From Nitrospira sp. (GTDB lineage Bacteria; Nitrospirota; Nitrospiria; Nitrospirales; Nitrospiraceae), in assembly GCA_030653545.1 (NCBI GenBank), contig JAURZE010000022.1, positions 524,968 through 588,967 of the forward strand: a stretch of DNA of 64,000 nt, read 5' to 3'. Within the stretch, counting starts at the first letter, position 1, and each line of letters begins with the position of its first letter. Position numbers and translations under genes: made by a program. Shown here one piece after another: positions 1 through 8,416 of the stretch. A model generated the notes under the pieces. That model saw only the letters and a list, made by a program, of their open reading frames with translations. It had not been told where the DNA came from and did no database searches.

Positions 1-1454
1 ATTCTCCCGAAGCGCGCATTCTTGTACCCGAGGTAGCCGAATGACACGACCAGCAGCCACTTCAGCGCCGTCTGGCGCTGATCGATGATCTGCCGCATCG
101 CGTCATCGGGCGTCGTCTTGAGCTGCTGTTTATACTGCGCCCGTTTGGCGAGGAGCGGAGCCAGCGTCCGGGGAATCAACCCCTGCGAGATCCGGCAGGT
201 GTGATGGGCGATCTCCGGCACGCGCGCGGCTGGATCCTCCGCGCAACATCGGCAATTGACCGTCTCCGGCGACACATTGAAGCGGGTCATGATCGTGGGA
301 TACATCGAGGCGAAATCCAGCTCGCCGACGCCTTCGTGATAACCGGAGATCGGCGCATAGGTCAGTCCCCCCTGATCCGTCTCCAGAAACTCCACCCCGG
401 TCTTGAATTCCTCCGCCTGCTGTTTGCGATAGGGAATGAGAACTCCCGCCCGATGGGCCTGCTCGAGTTGCATGGACGTAATCCCGGTCCCGGTGGTCGT
501 GCGGGCCATCTGCTGAATCGGCACTTTCGTGACGCGCGATTGCTCGAACAGCCCGGCCAGGCCGGTCTCTGACAAGGCGAAGGAGTTCCGCCGATCGAGG
601 TGGAGCCGGCCATAGAGCGTCCGCTCGCCGGCGTGAGCCAGCACCCGGCCGTACGACACATAGGAGCGCGGTGCGCGAGTGCCGATCGCATGAGCCGGAT
701 CACGATTCAAGCTCAGCGACATACGCATCTGCGCTGACATTCGCAACAGGCGAGGCAGAATGTAGGAGTCTCCCCAATCGGTCAGCAGGATATCCGGATC
801 ATGCCGCTGCAGCAGGGCCTCGACGGTCTGGAGAAATTCCGCCGGATCGTCTCCATTAAGAACTCGCTCCTCGCCCTCGACTCGGACCGCCAACTGGACC
901 ACCCCGCCATGATTCGGATTCGGAGAAGCCCCCTCCAAGAGAAACTCCATGATCCGGAGAGGCGGCAGACGATAATCCGTTTCCCAGGGCGACTCGCTCG
1001 CAGCAATGGTCCGCACGATCGCATCGGCCGTGATCTCGACTTCACAACGGCAAAGGGGAAAGAGTCCGCGATCATAGAAATAACGCTGCGGTAACCCGAC
1101 ATCGGCATGATAGAAATGCAGTTCTGGCACATCCTCCATGAGCCGTTTCACCGCCTCGCGGAATCTGGTCGGCTGCAGAATCGACACGTCGCAGACCGGA
1201 ATCGTGTCAGCCGACCAGAGCTCACGGCGCTGGACGCGGTTCACCCGATAGGAGATTCGCCGGTCCGTGAGGAGGCGCCAGGCTGCGGCAAGATCAGTTG
1301 ATGACCCGGCGAGATAGAACGACGGATGATAGGGATCGACCACACGGCAGCGGATTCCCTCGTCGCCGAGAATCCAGATCGCCATGCCATCGTAGACAGG
1401 ATAGGCATCAAGGAGCCACCCCGTCAGGCGGCGGGAGAGAAGACCGGACATCAT
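1..1454 (-). CDS. Family B DNA polymerase, 3' end beyond the window
   Basis: The reverse strand translates without stops from an ATG-ATG pair at 1454/1451 to the left edge, so the C-terminus is missing. The N-terminus (LLDAYPVYDG, then DPYHPSFYLAG) looks like the start of bacterial/archaeal PolB proteins. Polymerase motif A is visible as LDFASMYPTIM near 300. Motif B is the stretch KWLLVVSFGYLGYKNARFGR near the left edge, with Val where the usual motif has Asn. In the exonuclease region a DPDILLTDWGD segment resembles Exo II, but the Exo I position reads LRIMEF, lacking the usual D-x-E. Proofreading may therefore be absent, which would suit a translesion role. It is the last gene of a tight LexA-led cassette and overlaps the preceding small gene by 47 bp. 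An ATG at 1385 would avoid the overlap but would drop conserved N-terminal residues. Family is confident; role is inferred. Confidence 0.88.
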   Translation of the reverse strand, partial: MMSGLLSRRLTGWLLDAYPVYDGMAIWILGDEGIRCRVVDPYHPSFYLAGSSTDLAAAWRLLTDRRISYRVNRVQRRELWSADTIPVCDVSILQPTRFREAVKRLMEDVPELHFYHADVGLPQRYFYDRGLFPLCRCEVEITADAIVRTIAASESPWETDYRLPPLRIMEFLLEGASPNPNHGGVVQLAVRVEGEERVLNGDDPAEFLQTVEALLQRHDPDILLTDWGDSYILPRLLRMSAQMRMSLSLNRDPAHAIGTRAPRSYVSYGRVLAHAGERTLYGRLHLDRRNSFALSETGLAGLFEQSRVTKVPIQQMARTTTGTGITSMQLEQAHRAGVLIPYRKQQAEEFKTGVEFLETDQGGLTYAPISGYHEGVGELDFASMYPTIMTRFNVSPETVNCRCCAEDPAARVPEIAHHTCRISQGLIPRTLAPLLAKRAQYKQQLKTTPDDAMRQIIDQRQTALKWLLVVSFGYLGYKNARFGR

Positions 1455-1698
1455 GATCGGCAACCGCCTGCGATAATCGTTGTAATTGTTTCTGTTGTTC
1501 CAGCATCATCGATAGCAACATCACCTCGAACGGTGTATCCCGAGCCAGATAGGCTCCGGCGGCAGAATGACGCCGCGCCGCCGCGAACAATTCATCCAAC
1601 GCCTGCTGATCTTCCGCCCGCAACGCGCGCCGGTATCGCCGCCAGGAGGCGATCTCTTGCTGGACCAACTGCGTGAAGGTCGTCAGTGTCCGTCCCAT
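1408..1698 (-). CDS. Small conserved cassette protein, unknown function (96 aa)
   Basis: Start chosen at the ATG at 1698, four bases below the stop of the RecA-like gene; the open frame extends further upstream but would then run inside that gene. The product is largely helical and charged, with an N-terminal half rich in Arg/Glu/Ala and a heptad-like stretch around MLLSMMLEQQKQLQRL. No domain is recognised. Its place between a RecA-like gene and a DNA polymerase, with overlap on the downstream side, suggests it is translated with them and may be a partner of the polymerase. That role is inference only. Confidence 0.65.
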   Translation of the reverse strand: MGRTLTTFTQLVQQEIASWRRYRRALRAEDQQALDELFAAARRHSAAGAYLARDTPFEVMLLSMMLEQQKQLQRLSQAVADHDVRSSLPPPDGVAP

Positions 1699-1702
1699 GA
1701 AC

Positions 1703-2434
1703 CTACCGGGACTCCAATACCGTCCTGGCGACCTCCCATACCTGGCCGGCCTCTCGGCCATCCGGCTCTTCCTCAAGCCTGATGATCCCCTGGCCCTGCG
1801 CCTCGCCGACACGAATGACACGATCCGCCTGGCCACAGAGTTGGTCGATGAACCGATGCCGTGACGGCATGACCGCCGGGATCGGAGGACAGAGGCACAC
1901 GAGCACATACCCCCGTTGGGCCATCCGACGCAGGCGCTGCATCATTCGACTAGCCAGCCGCGCGGCTTCCTGAGACGGCACGGCCTCATCATAAAATGTT
2001 TCAAATAACCCGGAGACAACGGCGATTCTGGCCTGGTACCGCACCAGCGCCTCCTCCAGGCAATCCGACACCAACCGCTCCATTTGATGACACGTGAACG
2101 CGCGGGCGACATGGACCAGAGAGAGAATCTTCCGGGGAACCTGGCGACGCGCTCTGGCCAATCGCCCGATCACAAAGGGGTCGAACGTGTTGGCCCCGTC
2201 AAGGTACACCACCGGCTCTCCGGCCAACGCACGATCCGCAGCCGCATGCAACCCGAGTCGCAACACCAACGGGTGGCCATGCAATACCATCAAGCTGTGA
2301 TCGGTGCGAAAAGGGATCGGCGCATGACGCAGCGTCAGGAGCCATTCACTGGATGCATCGGTTCGCTCCCGACACGTCAGGGGATTATCCACCCCATCAG
2401 GAAACAGCAATAGACTTGATGCGGTCGCCGACAT
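1703..2434 (-). CDS. RecA-superfamily-like protein lacking a P-loop (243 aa)
   Basis: Start chosen at the ATG at 2434, preceded by a purine-rich GGGAGAGGG box; upstream in-frame codons lack such a site. The core (VVYLDGANTFDPF, then a HVARAFTCHQMERLV segment and two beta-strand/loop motifs AVVSGLF and VLVCLCPPI) resembles the ATPase fold of Rad51/RadA/KaiC-type proteins. Where the Walker A loop should be, the sequence reads LHGHPLVLRLG, without GxxxxGKT. It is therefore probably a non-hydrolysing paralogue, comparable in concept to ImuA/SulA-type partners of error-prone polymerases. It sits between a LexA-like repressor and a family B polymerase in one operon. Fold call is moderate; function is inferred from context. 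Confidence 0.6.
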   Translation of the reverse strand: MSATASSLLLFPDGVDNPLTCRERTDASSEWLLTLRHAPIPFRTDHSLMVLHGHPLVLRLGLHAAADRALAGEPVVYLDGANTFDPFVIGRLARARRQVPRKILSLVHVARAFTCHQMERLVSDCLEEALVRYQARIAVVSGLFETFYDEAVPSQEAARLASRMMQRLRRMAQRGYVLVCLCPPIPAVMPSRHRFIDQLCGQADRVIRVGEAQGQGIIRLEEEPDGREAGQVWEVARTVLESR

Positions 2435-2451
2435 TTCCCTCTCCCTTTCCG

Positions 2452-2634
2452 TTATCCACAACAGCCCGCATGAAATACCTGCCGCTGTCGATAGGCGTTC
2501 CAGCACGTCGCACAGAGCTCCACCGTCGAATGGGTGGCCGCATCGACACAGGCCATACGCGGCTCAACAAGCGCCCCACAATCTGCACAGGATCCGCTCA
2601 CGACACGATCGACATTACGCTCTTGAACGACCAT
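2452..2634 (-). CDS. Small zinc-ribbon-like protein (60 aa)
   Basis: The ATG at 2634 follows an AAAGGTGG box, which decides the start. The peptide carries two CxxC knuckles (CADC and CATC) spaced about 23 residues apart, the pattern of a compact zinc ribbon, plus a terminal CC pair. It overlaps the upstream 82-aa gene by 20 bp and ends 17 bp before the RecA-like gene, so it is part of the same transcript. Possible roles are DNA binding or protein contact in the repair cassette. No family name is recognised. Confidence 0.6.
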   Translation of the reverse strand: MVVQERNVDRVVSGSCADCGALVEPRMACVDAATHSTVELCATCWNAYRQRQVFHAGCCG

Positions 2635-2863
2635 GGGACACCACCTTTGTGTTAGGGCGCACATTTCGATTGCAGACCGTCGACATATAGTCCTGCTCGG
2701 ATCTTCCGCCCACCAGATTGCGCCACAACCTGATCGGCAACGGCTCAACTTTGGCGTGCCCGAGTTCCCATCGCACGTCCCGAAGCTGCCCGTTCAATGC
2801 ATCAATCGTCTGCTCAAGAGAGACTAACCGTTCCGTCACCAACGTTCGTCCGCCTGTCAGCAT
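2615..2863 (-). CDS. Small coiled-coil protein of the repair cassette (82 aa)
   Basis: The ATG at 2863 has a strong AGGAGGG ribosome site six bases upstream, and lies 19 bp after the LexA-like stop. An earlier ATG at 2893 would overlap the repressor and has no good site. The first half (RLVSLEQTIDALNGQLRDVR) reads as a short coiled coil; the second half is basic. No known domain is seen. The position second in the cassette and overlap with the zinc-ribbon gene suggest co-translation. Confidence 0.55.
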   Translation of the reverse strand: MLTGGRTLVTERLVSLEQTIDALNGQLRDVRWELGHAKVEPLPIRLWRNLVGGRSEQDYMSTVCNRNVRPNTKVVSHGRSRA

Positions 2864-2882
2864 GGTGCCCTCCTTGGTTGAA

Positions 2883-3428
2883 CTAAATCGCACAGTGGCG
2901 AATCACGCCGATCAACAGTCCTTCGATATGGAAGTGATCGTTCGGCCCGACTATGATCGGCTGCATCGCCGCATTGGCCGGATGCAGTTCGATGTGAGTC
3001 TCTTTCTTGAAGTAGGTTTTGATCGTCGCGTCCTGATTCACCAATGCGACGACCGTCTGCCCGTTGCGCGCATGCGCCTGCTTGCGCACGATCACCAGAT
3101 CGCCCGGCAGAATACCGTCATCTTTCATCGACTCCCCTTTCACGCGCAGCGCAAACGTATCACCCCCGCGCAACATGCTCGGCGGGACATCGATCAGATC
3201 GGATTGCGGCACGGGTTCAATCGGCGATCCGGCCGCCACGATTCCCGCCATGGGAATTTCCGCCCGGCGCTGAAGCTGCTCTAACGCCACACGCACCATC
3301 CCGGGAATTCGGCGCATTCCGGCTTCGTACCGCGCCACCGACACACGGGTCGTGCTCAACGCCTCAGCCAATTGCTGCTGCGTCAGCCCCAATCCTTCTC
3401 GAATCCGCTTCAGATCGTTTGATTTCAT
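2883..3428 (-). CDS. XRE-type HTH / S24 peptidase repressor (LexA-like)
   Basis: A 181-aa self-cleaving repressor. Residues 5-55 form an XRE/Cro-type helix-turn-helix (LTQQQLAEALSTTRVSVARYE), not the winged helix of classical LexA. Residues 60-175 are the S24 (UmuD/LexA) peptidase fold, with an Ala66-Gly67 cleavage site (VAAG), catalytic Ser100 in KGESM and Lys137 in ATIKTYF. Known members are cleaved when RecA filaments form on damaged DNA, releasing their operators. The gene heads the cassette ending in the family B polymerase, so it probably controls it and itself. A perfect palindrome lies three bases upstream of the start codon and is the obvious operator candidate. Confidence 0.87.
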   Translation of the reverse strand: MKSNDLKRIREGLGLTQQQLAEALSTTRVSVARYEAGMRRIPGMVRVALEQLQRRAEIPMAGIVAAGSPIEPVPQSDLIDVPPSMLRGGDTFALRVKGESMKDDGILPGDLVIVRKQAHARNGQTVVALVNQDATIKTYFKKETHIELHPANAAMQPIIVGPNDHFHIEGLLIGVIRHCAI

Positions 3429-3430
3429 GA

Positions 3431-3468
3431 TGTAACCAATGGTTACACAGAAGAATCATCGCTGTCAA
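3431..3468 (-). promoter_or_regulatory. Promoter and palindromic operator of the LexA-like cassette
   Basis: A perfect inverted repeat TGTAACC-AAT-GGTTACA occupies 3431-3447. On the minus strand a consensus TTGACA (3463-3468) lies 15-17 bp upstream of -10-like bases inside the palindrome. A repressor bound there would cover the -10 region. The start codon at 3426-3428 follows the palindrome almost directly and there is no Shine-Dalgarno sequence, so the transcript may be leaderless or nearly so. No second copy of the palindrome was found by eye in the window. Confidence 0.6.
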
Positions 3469-3787
3469 GCGAGAAAATCGCCGCGCTTTCCTCAGAGATT
3501 CGAGCATCCTGTGCATAACTCCCGCGCCAATAGCAGCAATAGGCGTAGCTCGCCACAGGATTTCAGGCTCTAACCCAGGATTGGATGATTTCTCAGACAA
3601 GTCGGCGGAAAGGCCCAACATCTAGTGGTAGGCCGCCGTCATGATTCAATGACTAAAAACTAGGCAAGCTGTCAGCTGGATGGTGGATTCAAGCCTATCA
3701 CGCGGCCAAGCGAACGTTGTGAACAGACTTATCCACAGAAGCTGGGGAGATCGAAAAGAAGGCAGAAATGTGAAGAGAACGATGCCG
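3469..3787. other. Gap between the repressor and modC
   Basis: No convincing gene in this 319-bp stretch. It carries one exact DnaA-box-like 9-mer (TTATCCACA, about 3729) and one variant (TTATGCACA on the minus strand, about 3508), too few to argue for an origin. Nothing else was recognised. Confidence 0.4.
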
Positions 3788-4876
3788 TCATTGGCGCGAA
3801 ATCAGATGCACGGAACCGGCTTTGAATGCCGCTCGGACCGGTGCTCCGACAGTCAATCCCAGCTCTGTCAGCGCCGATCGCGTAATGACTGCGACGAGCG
3901 GAAACCCGCATTCGATCGTGACCCGCGCCAGGGCTCCGAGCGAGGCAATGGCACCCACGGTTCCCTGGAGATGATTCCGCGCACTGGTGAGCCCGGCGTC
4001 CGCCGGTTCGAGCGTCACATCCTCTGCCCTGATACAGACGAACACGTCGGAGCCAACATTCTCGGCGGCCACCGCCGTGAGAGAGATTTCTCCCACTCGC
4101 ACCGTCGCCAGACCTTCATGCGCATCAACCAGCGTTCCCTGCACCACCGTTTCAACGCCGACCACTCTCGCAACGTCCGCATTGGCCGGACGGCTGAACA
4201 CCTCCTGGGGCGTGCCCACTTGCAGAATCGTCCCCTCATGCATCACGGCCATGACATCGCCCAGCGTCAGCGCTTCGGCCCAATCATGCGTCACAATGAT
4301 TGAGGGGAGTGCCAATTGCTTCAGGAGCCCTCTGAGTTCTCCACGCAGTTGTGCGCGAGTCGGCGCATCCAACGCGGAGAGCGGTTCATCCAGCAACAGC
4401 AACTGCGGCCGGGGCGCGACGGCGCGAGCCAGCGCCACACGCTGCTGCTGTCCGCCGGACAATTCGCGCGGCCTGGCTTCCTCCAATCCCGTCAGATGAA
4501 ACAGCTCCACCATGTCCTGCACACGCTTCGTTCGTTCGACAGGCGTAAGCTCTCCCAATCCATAGGCAATGTTGCCGGCAACCGAATAATTGGGAAACAG
4601 CGCATAGTCCTGCGCCATATAACCGATATGCCGGTCCTGCGGCGATACTTTGACGTGCGATCCCGTATCCAGCCAGGTTCTTGAGACAAACTGTATCGTC
4701 CCTTCTTCGGGCCATTCCAGACCTGCCACAGAACGCAAAATCGTCGTCTTGCCGGACCCGGACGGCCCAAACAGGATCAACACCGTCGAGGACTCAACCG
4801 GATAGCGGAAGCTGGCACGAATAGACGTTCGCCCGGGAAAGGTCTTCGTCACCTCGACGATTATTTCTGCGGCCAT
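3788..4876 (-). CDS. modC: Molybdate ABC transporter ATP-binding protein
   Basis: A 362-aa cytoplasmic ATPase that powers molybdate import through ModB. Walker A is GPSGSGKTT (residues about 38-46), the ABC signature is LSGGQQQRVALARA and Walker B is LLLLDEPLSALD, followed by the switch His in IIVTHDWAEAL. The C-terminal third carries a Mop-type oxyanion-binding domain, typical of ModC rather than other importers. The start overlaps the end of modB by 16 bp. It is the last gene of the leftward operon whose other members are modB, modA and a porin. Confidence 0.93.
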   Translation of the reverse strand: MAAEIIVEVTKTFPGRTSIRASFRYPVESSTVLILFGPSGSGKTTILRSVAGLEWPEEGTIQFVSRTWLDTGSHVKVSPQDRHIGYMAQDYALFPNYSVAGNIAYGLGELTPVERTKRVQDMVELFHLTGLEEARPRELSGGQQQRVALARAVAPRPQLLLLDEPLSALDAPTRAQLRGELRGLLKQLALPSIIVTHDWAEALTLGDVMAVMHEGTILQVGTPQEVFSRPANADVARVVGVETVVQGTLVDAHEGLATVRVGEISLTAVAAENVGSDVFVCIRAEDVTLEPADAGLTSARNHLQGTVGAIASLGALARVTIECGFPLVAVITRSALTELGLTVGAPVRAAFKAGSVHLISRQ

Positions 4877-5535
4877 ACCGCCCAGACCTTTCGATTCATG
4901 GCATAGACCAACAACAGGACAAGATAGGAAATCACGAGGAGAAACGCGGCAGTCTTCGCCGCTCCGGCATAGTTCAGCGCCTGCACCTCATCATAGATAT
5001 CGATCGAGACGGTACGCGTCACCCCTTCGATATTGCCGCCCACCATCAACACCACCCCGAACTCTCCCAAGGTATGGGCGAAACTCAAGACGGCGCCGGT
5101 AATAAGCCCCGCCGTCGAGAGCGGCAGAATGAGCTTGAAGAAGGTCTTCACCTTCGACAGCCCCAGGGTCCACGAGGCTTCGATCAATTTCCGATCGACC
5201 TGTTCGAACGCGGTGGCAAACGGCTGGACGGCAAACGGGAGGCTGTACAAGATCGACGCGAGGAGGAGACCTTCAAATGTGAACGGCAACGGGTGGCCGA
5301 CAAGATCTGCATAGAACCGGCCGACGGGACTATGGGGACCGATGGCCACGAGGAGGTAAAATCCCAGCACGGTCGGCGGCAGAACCAGCGGCAGCGCGAC
5401 GATCGATTCAACGACAAATTTCCATCGCCAGGTCGAATACGCCAGCCAATAGGCAATCGGTAATCCGATCACCAGCAACGCGCCAGCCGTCAGGCTCGCC
5501 AATTTGAAGGTGACCCAGATGGCGATCCAGTTCAT
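4861..5535 (-). CDS. modB: Molybdate ABC transporter permease
   Basis: A 224-aa inner-membrane protein with about five to six hydrophobic segments. The EAA-type cytoplasmic loop that contacts ModC reads EASWTLGLSKVKTFFKLILP, and the GEFGVVLMVGGN motif is typical of ModB. The ATG at 5535 was chosen because the hydrophobic N-terminus begins there; the further upstream frame is cysteine- and arginine-rich and implausible. It overlaps modC, and the small lipoprotein gene ends 13 bp before it. Confidence 0.92.
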   Translation of the reverse strand: MNWIAIWVTFKLASLTAGALLVIGLPIAYWLAYSTWRWKFVVESIVALPLVLPPTVLGFYLLVAIGPHSPVGRFYADLVGHPLPFTFEGLLLASILYSLPFAVQPFATAFEQVDRKLIEASWTLGLSKVKTFFKLILPLSTAGLITGAVLSFAHTLGEFGVVLMVGGNIEGVTRTVSIDIYDEVQALNYAGAAKTAAFLLVISYLVLLLVYAMNRKVWAVWPQK

Positions 5536-5548
5536 CTGAGGGCAAGTC

Positions 5549-5878
5549 CTACTTGCATATAAACTGCATCCCCCAGCGCCGGCCGGTCGCTTCTCCCTCC
5601 TGCCCTTCCACGCTGGACATGCTGCCGTACCCCTGCACTTCACCTTCCTTCAGGACGACATAACCCGACGGACACTTCTTCTCCATCACCTTCAATGCGC
5701 CCTTCCGATGAGGGGACCCCATCGGCCCGCCGCGCTCTTCTTTGAAGAGGTAGGTCACCACGCCGCTCGTCGCCGTCTCTTTGACCATCGTGACCGCATC
5801 GGAACATCCGGTGATCGCACACAGTAGCGCGACAACCGCCGCCGCAGTGACCGCATTAGTTCGGCAACAGAAATCCAT
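5549..5878 (-). CDS. Small lipoprotein between modA and modB (109 aa)
   Basis: The N-terminus has a short hydrophobic segment ending in a lipobox (AITGC, Cys at about residue 25), so the mature protein is probably membrane-anchored. The rest contains VVTYLFKEERG and CPSGYVVLKEGE segments and two further cysteines, but no domain is recognised. Its start lies inside the last 23 bp of modA, which implies coupled translation. Being lodged within the mod operon suggests an accessory role in molybdate capture or delivery. Confidence 0.7.
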   Translation of the reverse strand: MDFCCRTNAVTAAAVVALLCAITGCSDAVTMVKETATSGVVTYLFKEERGGPMGSPHRKGALKVMEKKCPSGYVVLKEGEVQGYGSMSSVEGQEGEATGRRWGMQFICK

Positions 5879-6617
5879 ACCGCCTCATAATGTCCTGCCC
5901 TTGTGGGCCTTTCAAGAATTCCAAGAAGCGCCGGGCCGCTTCCTGATTCCTGGATTGTTTCAAAATCACCGCCCCTTGCTCCAACGGAGGATAGGCCTCG
6001 GCTGGAATCTCCCAATAGGCCCCTTTGCCGCTCATGGCCGGAGACAGCGCCAGAGACAGCGCGATGATCCCGATCTCACAGGCGCCGGATTCAATGAACT
6101 GCGCCGCCTGTGAAATATTCTCTCCCAGAATCAGCTTCTCTCTCACCGATTCATAGACGCGGGACGATTCCATCGCCGCCACCGCAGCACGACCATACGG
6201 GGCGTGCTTGGGATTGGCAATCGCAATCTTCTTGATGCCGGGCTCCCGCAGGACATCCAGCCCCTTGGACACATCCAGGCGCGACGCGGTACCAGCCCAC
6301 AACACGATCCGTCCTACCGCGTATCGATAGAGCGATCCTGACACCGTAAGCCCGGCTTCCTCCAACTTCCTGGGGTACCCGATGTCGGCGGAAAAGTAGA
6401 GATCGAACGGCGCGCCGTTCTGAATCTGCGCATAAAAATTCCCCGACGAACCTAAGGAGAGTTTCACCTGATGCCCGGCAATCTTTTCATATTCAGCCAC
6501 GAGATCTTTCATCGCAAAGTTTAAATCGGACGCCGCCGCAATCGTGATCTCCTCCGCGAACACACCGTTGACACCGGCCCCGATGCACAGGATGACAGTC
6601 AAAATGAAACGAATCAT
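5856..6617 (-). CDS. modA: Periplasmic molybdate-binding protein
   Basis: A 253-aa secreted solute-binding protein with a clear signal peptide (cleavage near VFAEE, about residue 21). The start of the mature part, ITIAAASDLNFAMKDL, and the LSLGSSGNFYAQIQNGAPFDLYFSA region match ModA, where the Ser and Ser/Asn hydroxyls and amides bind MoO4 or WO4. The middle (KIAIANPKHAPYGRAA) is also family-typical. It lies 11 bp downstream of the porin gene and is followed by an overlapping lipoprotein gene and modBC. Confidence 0.93.
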   Translation of the reverse strand: MIRFILTVILCIGAGVNGVFAEEITIAAASDLNFAMKDLVAEYEKIAGHQVKLSLGSSGNFYAQIQNGAPFDLYFSADIGYPRKLEEAGLTVSGSLYRYAVGRIVLWAGTASRLDVSKGLDVLREPGIKKIAIANPKHAPYGRAAVAAMESSRVYESVREKLILGENISQAAQFIESGACEIGIIALSLALSPAMSGKGAYWEIPAEAYPPLEQGAVILKQSRNQEAARRFLEFLKGPQGQDIMRRYGFLLPN

Positions 6618-6628
6618 GACAGATCCCC

Positions 6629-8344
6629 CTAGAAAAATATTTGATATTGAACTCGAATCGCGTTCTCGATCAACGTCCTGGCATTCACATCCAACGGGAC
6701 GGTTCCGGACGGGAACGTCGCCCCGACCGCCGGCAACGGCGCGCTGCGACCGACCGCAAATCCGCCCTGTCCCATCGCAATGTTGCTATAGGTCAACATG
6801 ATCTGGTGATCGTAGGTCCCGCTGAGGAACCAGTTCAACGACACATTGACTTCCTTGATCAGATCTCCGCCCGACCTGGTATCCGGATCCCACCAGGCAT
6901 AGCGGGCGGCCACTTCGACCTTCCGCGGAATCAGGTAGTAGCCGGATTGCACATACCAACCCGTCGCATTGCCGAACTGGCCGGGAGCAAAAACCGTGCA
7001 AGGCCCTCCCACGACGGCCGTCTGCATACAGGGCAACTCCTTGCTATGCCTGGTCACGTTTCTAAACCAGTATTCGGCCTGCAACGAGAAGCCACGGTAC
7101 TTGAATGCAGAGTCGAGCGTCCAGGTGGAAAAGTCGACGACGCCCTGCCCCAACATGCGCCCGTTCCCGTATTGGGCAAGCGCACGGCGAACGGTCAGAT
7201 TCGCCAGATCAATGCCGACAAAGGCATTATTGGTGCTGGTATCGATCGCCGGATTGTAGGCATACCCGCCACCGATGGCCATTTGAGGCGTTTCAGAATA
7301 GGCCAGATCGCCTTCCCCATACCCGGCCCGGCCCATGAGATTCGCCTGCAATCTTGCCACATACATCAGCTGATTCACGCTGGTCCGGAGATTTCCATTG
7401 AGGTTACGCTGATTAGGCTGACATCCGCCCGGGGACGGAAAGGGATTCCCGCCGGTTTGACCGCCAGGACAACCGACTGTCGGCTCCTCGCTGGAAAACT
7501 GCACGAACCGGTTCACTAGCGGGCCGGAGCCGTTAAACACCCCGAAGTAATAATTGACCGGATAGATCTCTTCATCGTTCATGATCGTGATGCCGACATC
7601 ACGCCGGTTCAGACCGCTGGCGGTAAAGGCTTCCATCACCTGCGCCCGGCTCGCAAACTGCATCGAGGCGGTCGAATTGATCTGCGACCGGTTGAAATAC
7701 ACTTTGTATTGGCCCACCTGCACATTGAGCCAAGGAATGTGGGTACTCGTCACGTTGAGATCCAGCATTGTGATTGCCCCAGGCGCCTGAGCATTTTCAG
7801 CCGTTTCACCGGCTAACTGCATGTAGTACTTCAAATCGGGATTAAAGAGATGCCCCATGAAATAAATCCGCGCCGTTCTCAAATTGAACGTTGACGATTC
7901 ATTAATTGATCGGCTCGCCCGATAGTCGCCGAACACTCCCAAGAGCTCAGGGTAATTTTTTGAGTCTCCGGACTCCCGATAGGCATCGTTTCTGTAGCGC
8001 TGCGTGAATCTGGTGGCAAACCGCCCGCGGATCTTGAGAAAGAAGTCGTTATCGTTCATCGAGAAGTTGAACCCGCGGTCGTACCAGGCCTTGAAGCTGG
8101 GCTGCAGCAGATAGGTCCGCTCTTGCGATTCCCTGACGACATTGTCGTACTCCTCCTGCGTGATCGTGCCCTGCTTGACGGCCCGCTGCAGCAGCAGCCT
8201 GGTGGCCGGATCCATGCTTTCGACAAACACATAGCGCCCGTCCTTTTCGACGAGCTTGCCGGCATCCGCCGCCCAAGCCGGGCTCATACACAGACCCAAC
8301 AGCACCATATACCCAGCAACGAACCATCGAGCGCGATGAGACAT
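6629..8344 (-). CDS. Outer-membrane porin, OprP/OprO-like (copy A)
   Basis: A 571-aa exported protein. The ATG at 8344 follows a GAGGAG box and opens a normal signal peptide ending PAWAADA. After a short periplasmic segment (VFVESMDPATRLLLQRAVKQG, split by a helix) come many alternating aromatic strands, and it ends in VQYQIFF with the terminal Phe used for outer-membrane insertion. The family (phosphate-selective porin O/P) passes anions. It is a paralogue of the rightward porin at 11734: both have the E-x-x-D-P / GTITQEEYD-type N-terminal segment and the same C-terminal strand. Its place in the mod operon suggests molybdate or another oxyanion as cargo. Confidence 0.82.
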   Translation of the reverse strand: MSHRARWFVAGYMVLLGLCMSPAWAADAGKLVEKDGRYVFVESMDPATRLLLQRAVKQGTITQEEYDNVVRESQERTYLLQPSFKAWYDRGFNFSMNDNDFFLKIRGRFATRFTQRYRNDAYRESGDSKNYPELLGVFGDYRASRSINESSTFNLRTARIYFMGHLFNPDLKYYMQLAGETAENAQAPGAITMLDLNVTSTHIPWLNVQVGQYKVYFNRSQINSTASMQFASRAQVMEAFTASGLNRRDVGITIMNDEEIYPVNYYFGVFNGSGPLVNRFVQFSSEEPTVGCPGGQTGGNPFPSPGGCQPNQRNLNGNLRTSVNQLMYVARLQANLMGRAGYGEGDLAYSETPQMAIGGGYAYNPAIDTSTNNAFVGIDLANLTVRRALAQYGNGRMLGQGVVDFSTWTLDSAFKYRGFSLQAEYWFRNVTRHSKELPCMQTAVVGGPCTVFAPGQFGNATGWYVQSGYYLIPRKVEVAARYAWWDPDTRSGGDLIKEVNVSLNWFLSGTYDHQIMLTYSNIAMGQGGFAVGRSAPLPAVGATFPSGTVPLDVNARTLIENAIRVQYQIFF

Positions 8345-8416
8345 GGCGATAATCTCCTCAAACAACACGAATAGAAGATAGAGGAAGAAAGACGGCGACA
8401 ACGATGAAAATGATGG

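Noticed and set aside
2391..3740. DnaA-box-like 9-mers (TTATCCACA at about 2451 and 3729, a variant near 3508)
   Set aside because: Too few and too scattered, mostly inside genes, with no dnaA, dnaN or AT-rich unwinding region; not evidence of an origin.
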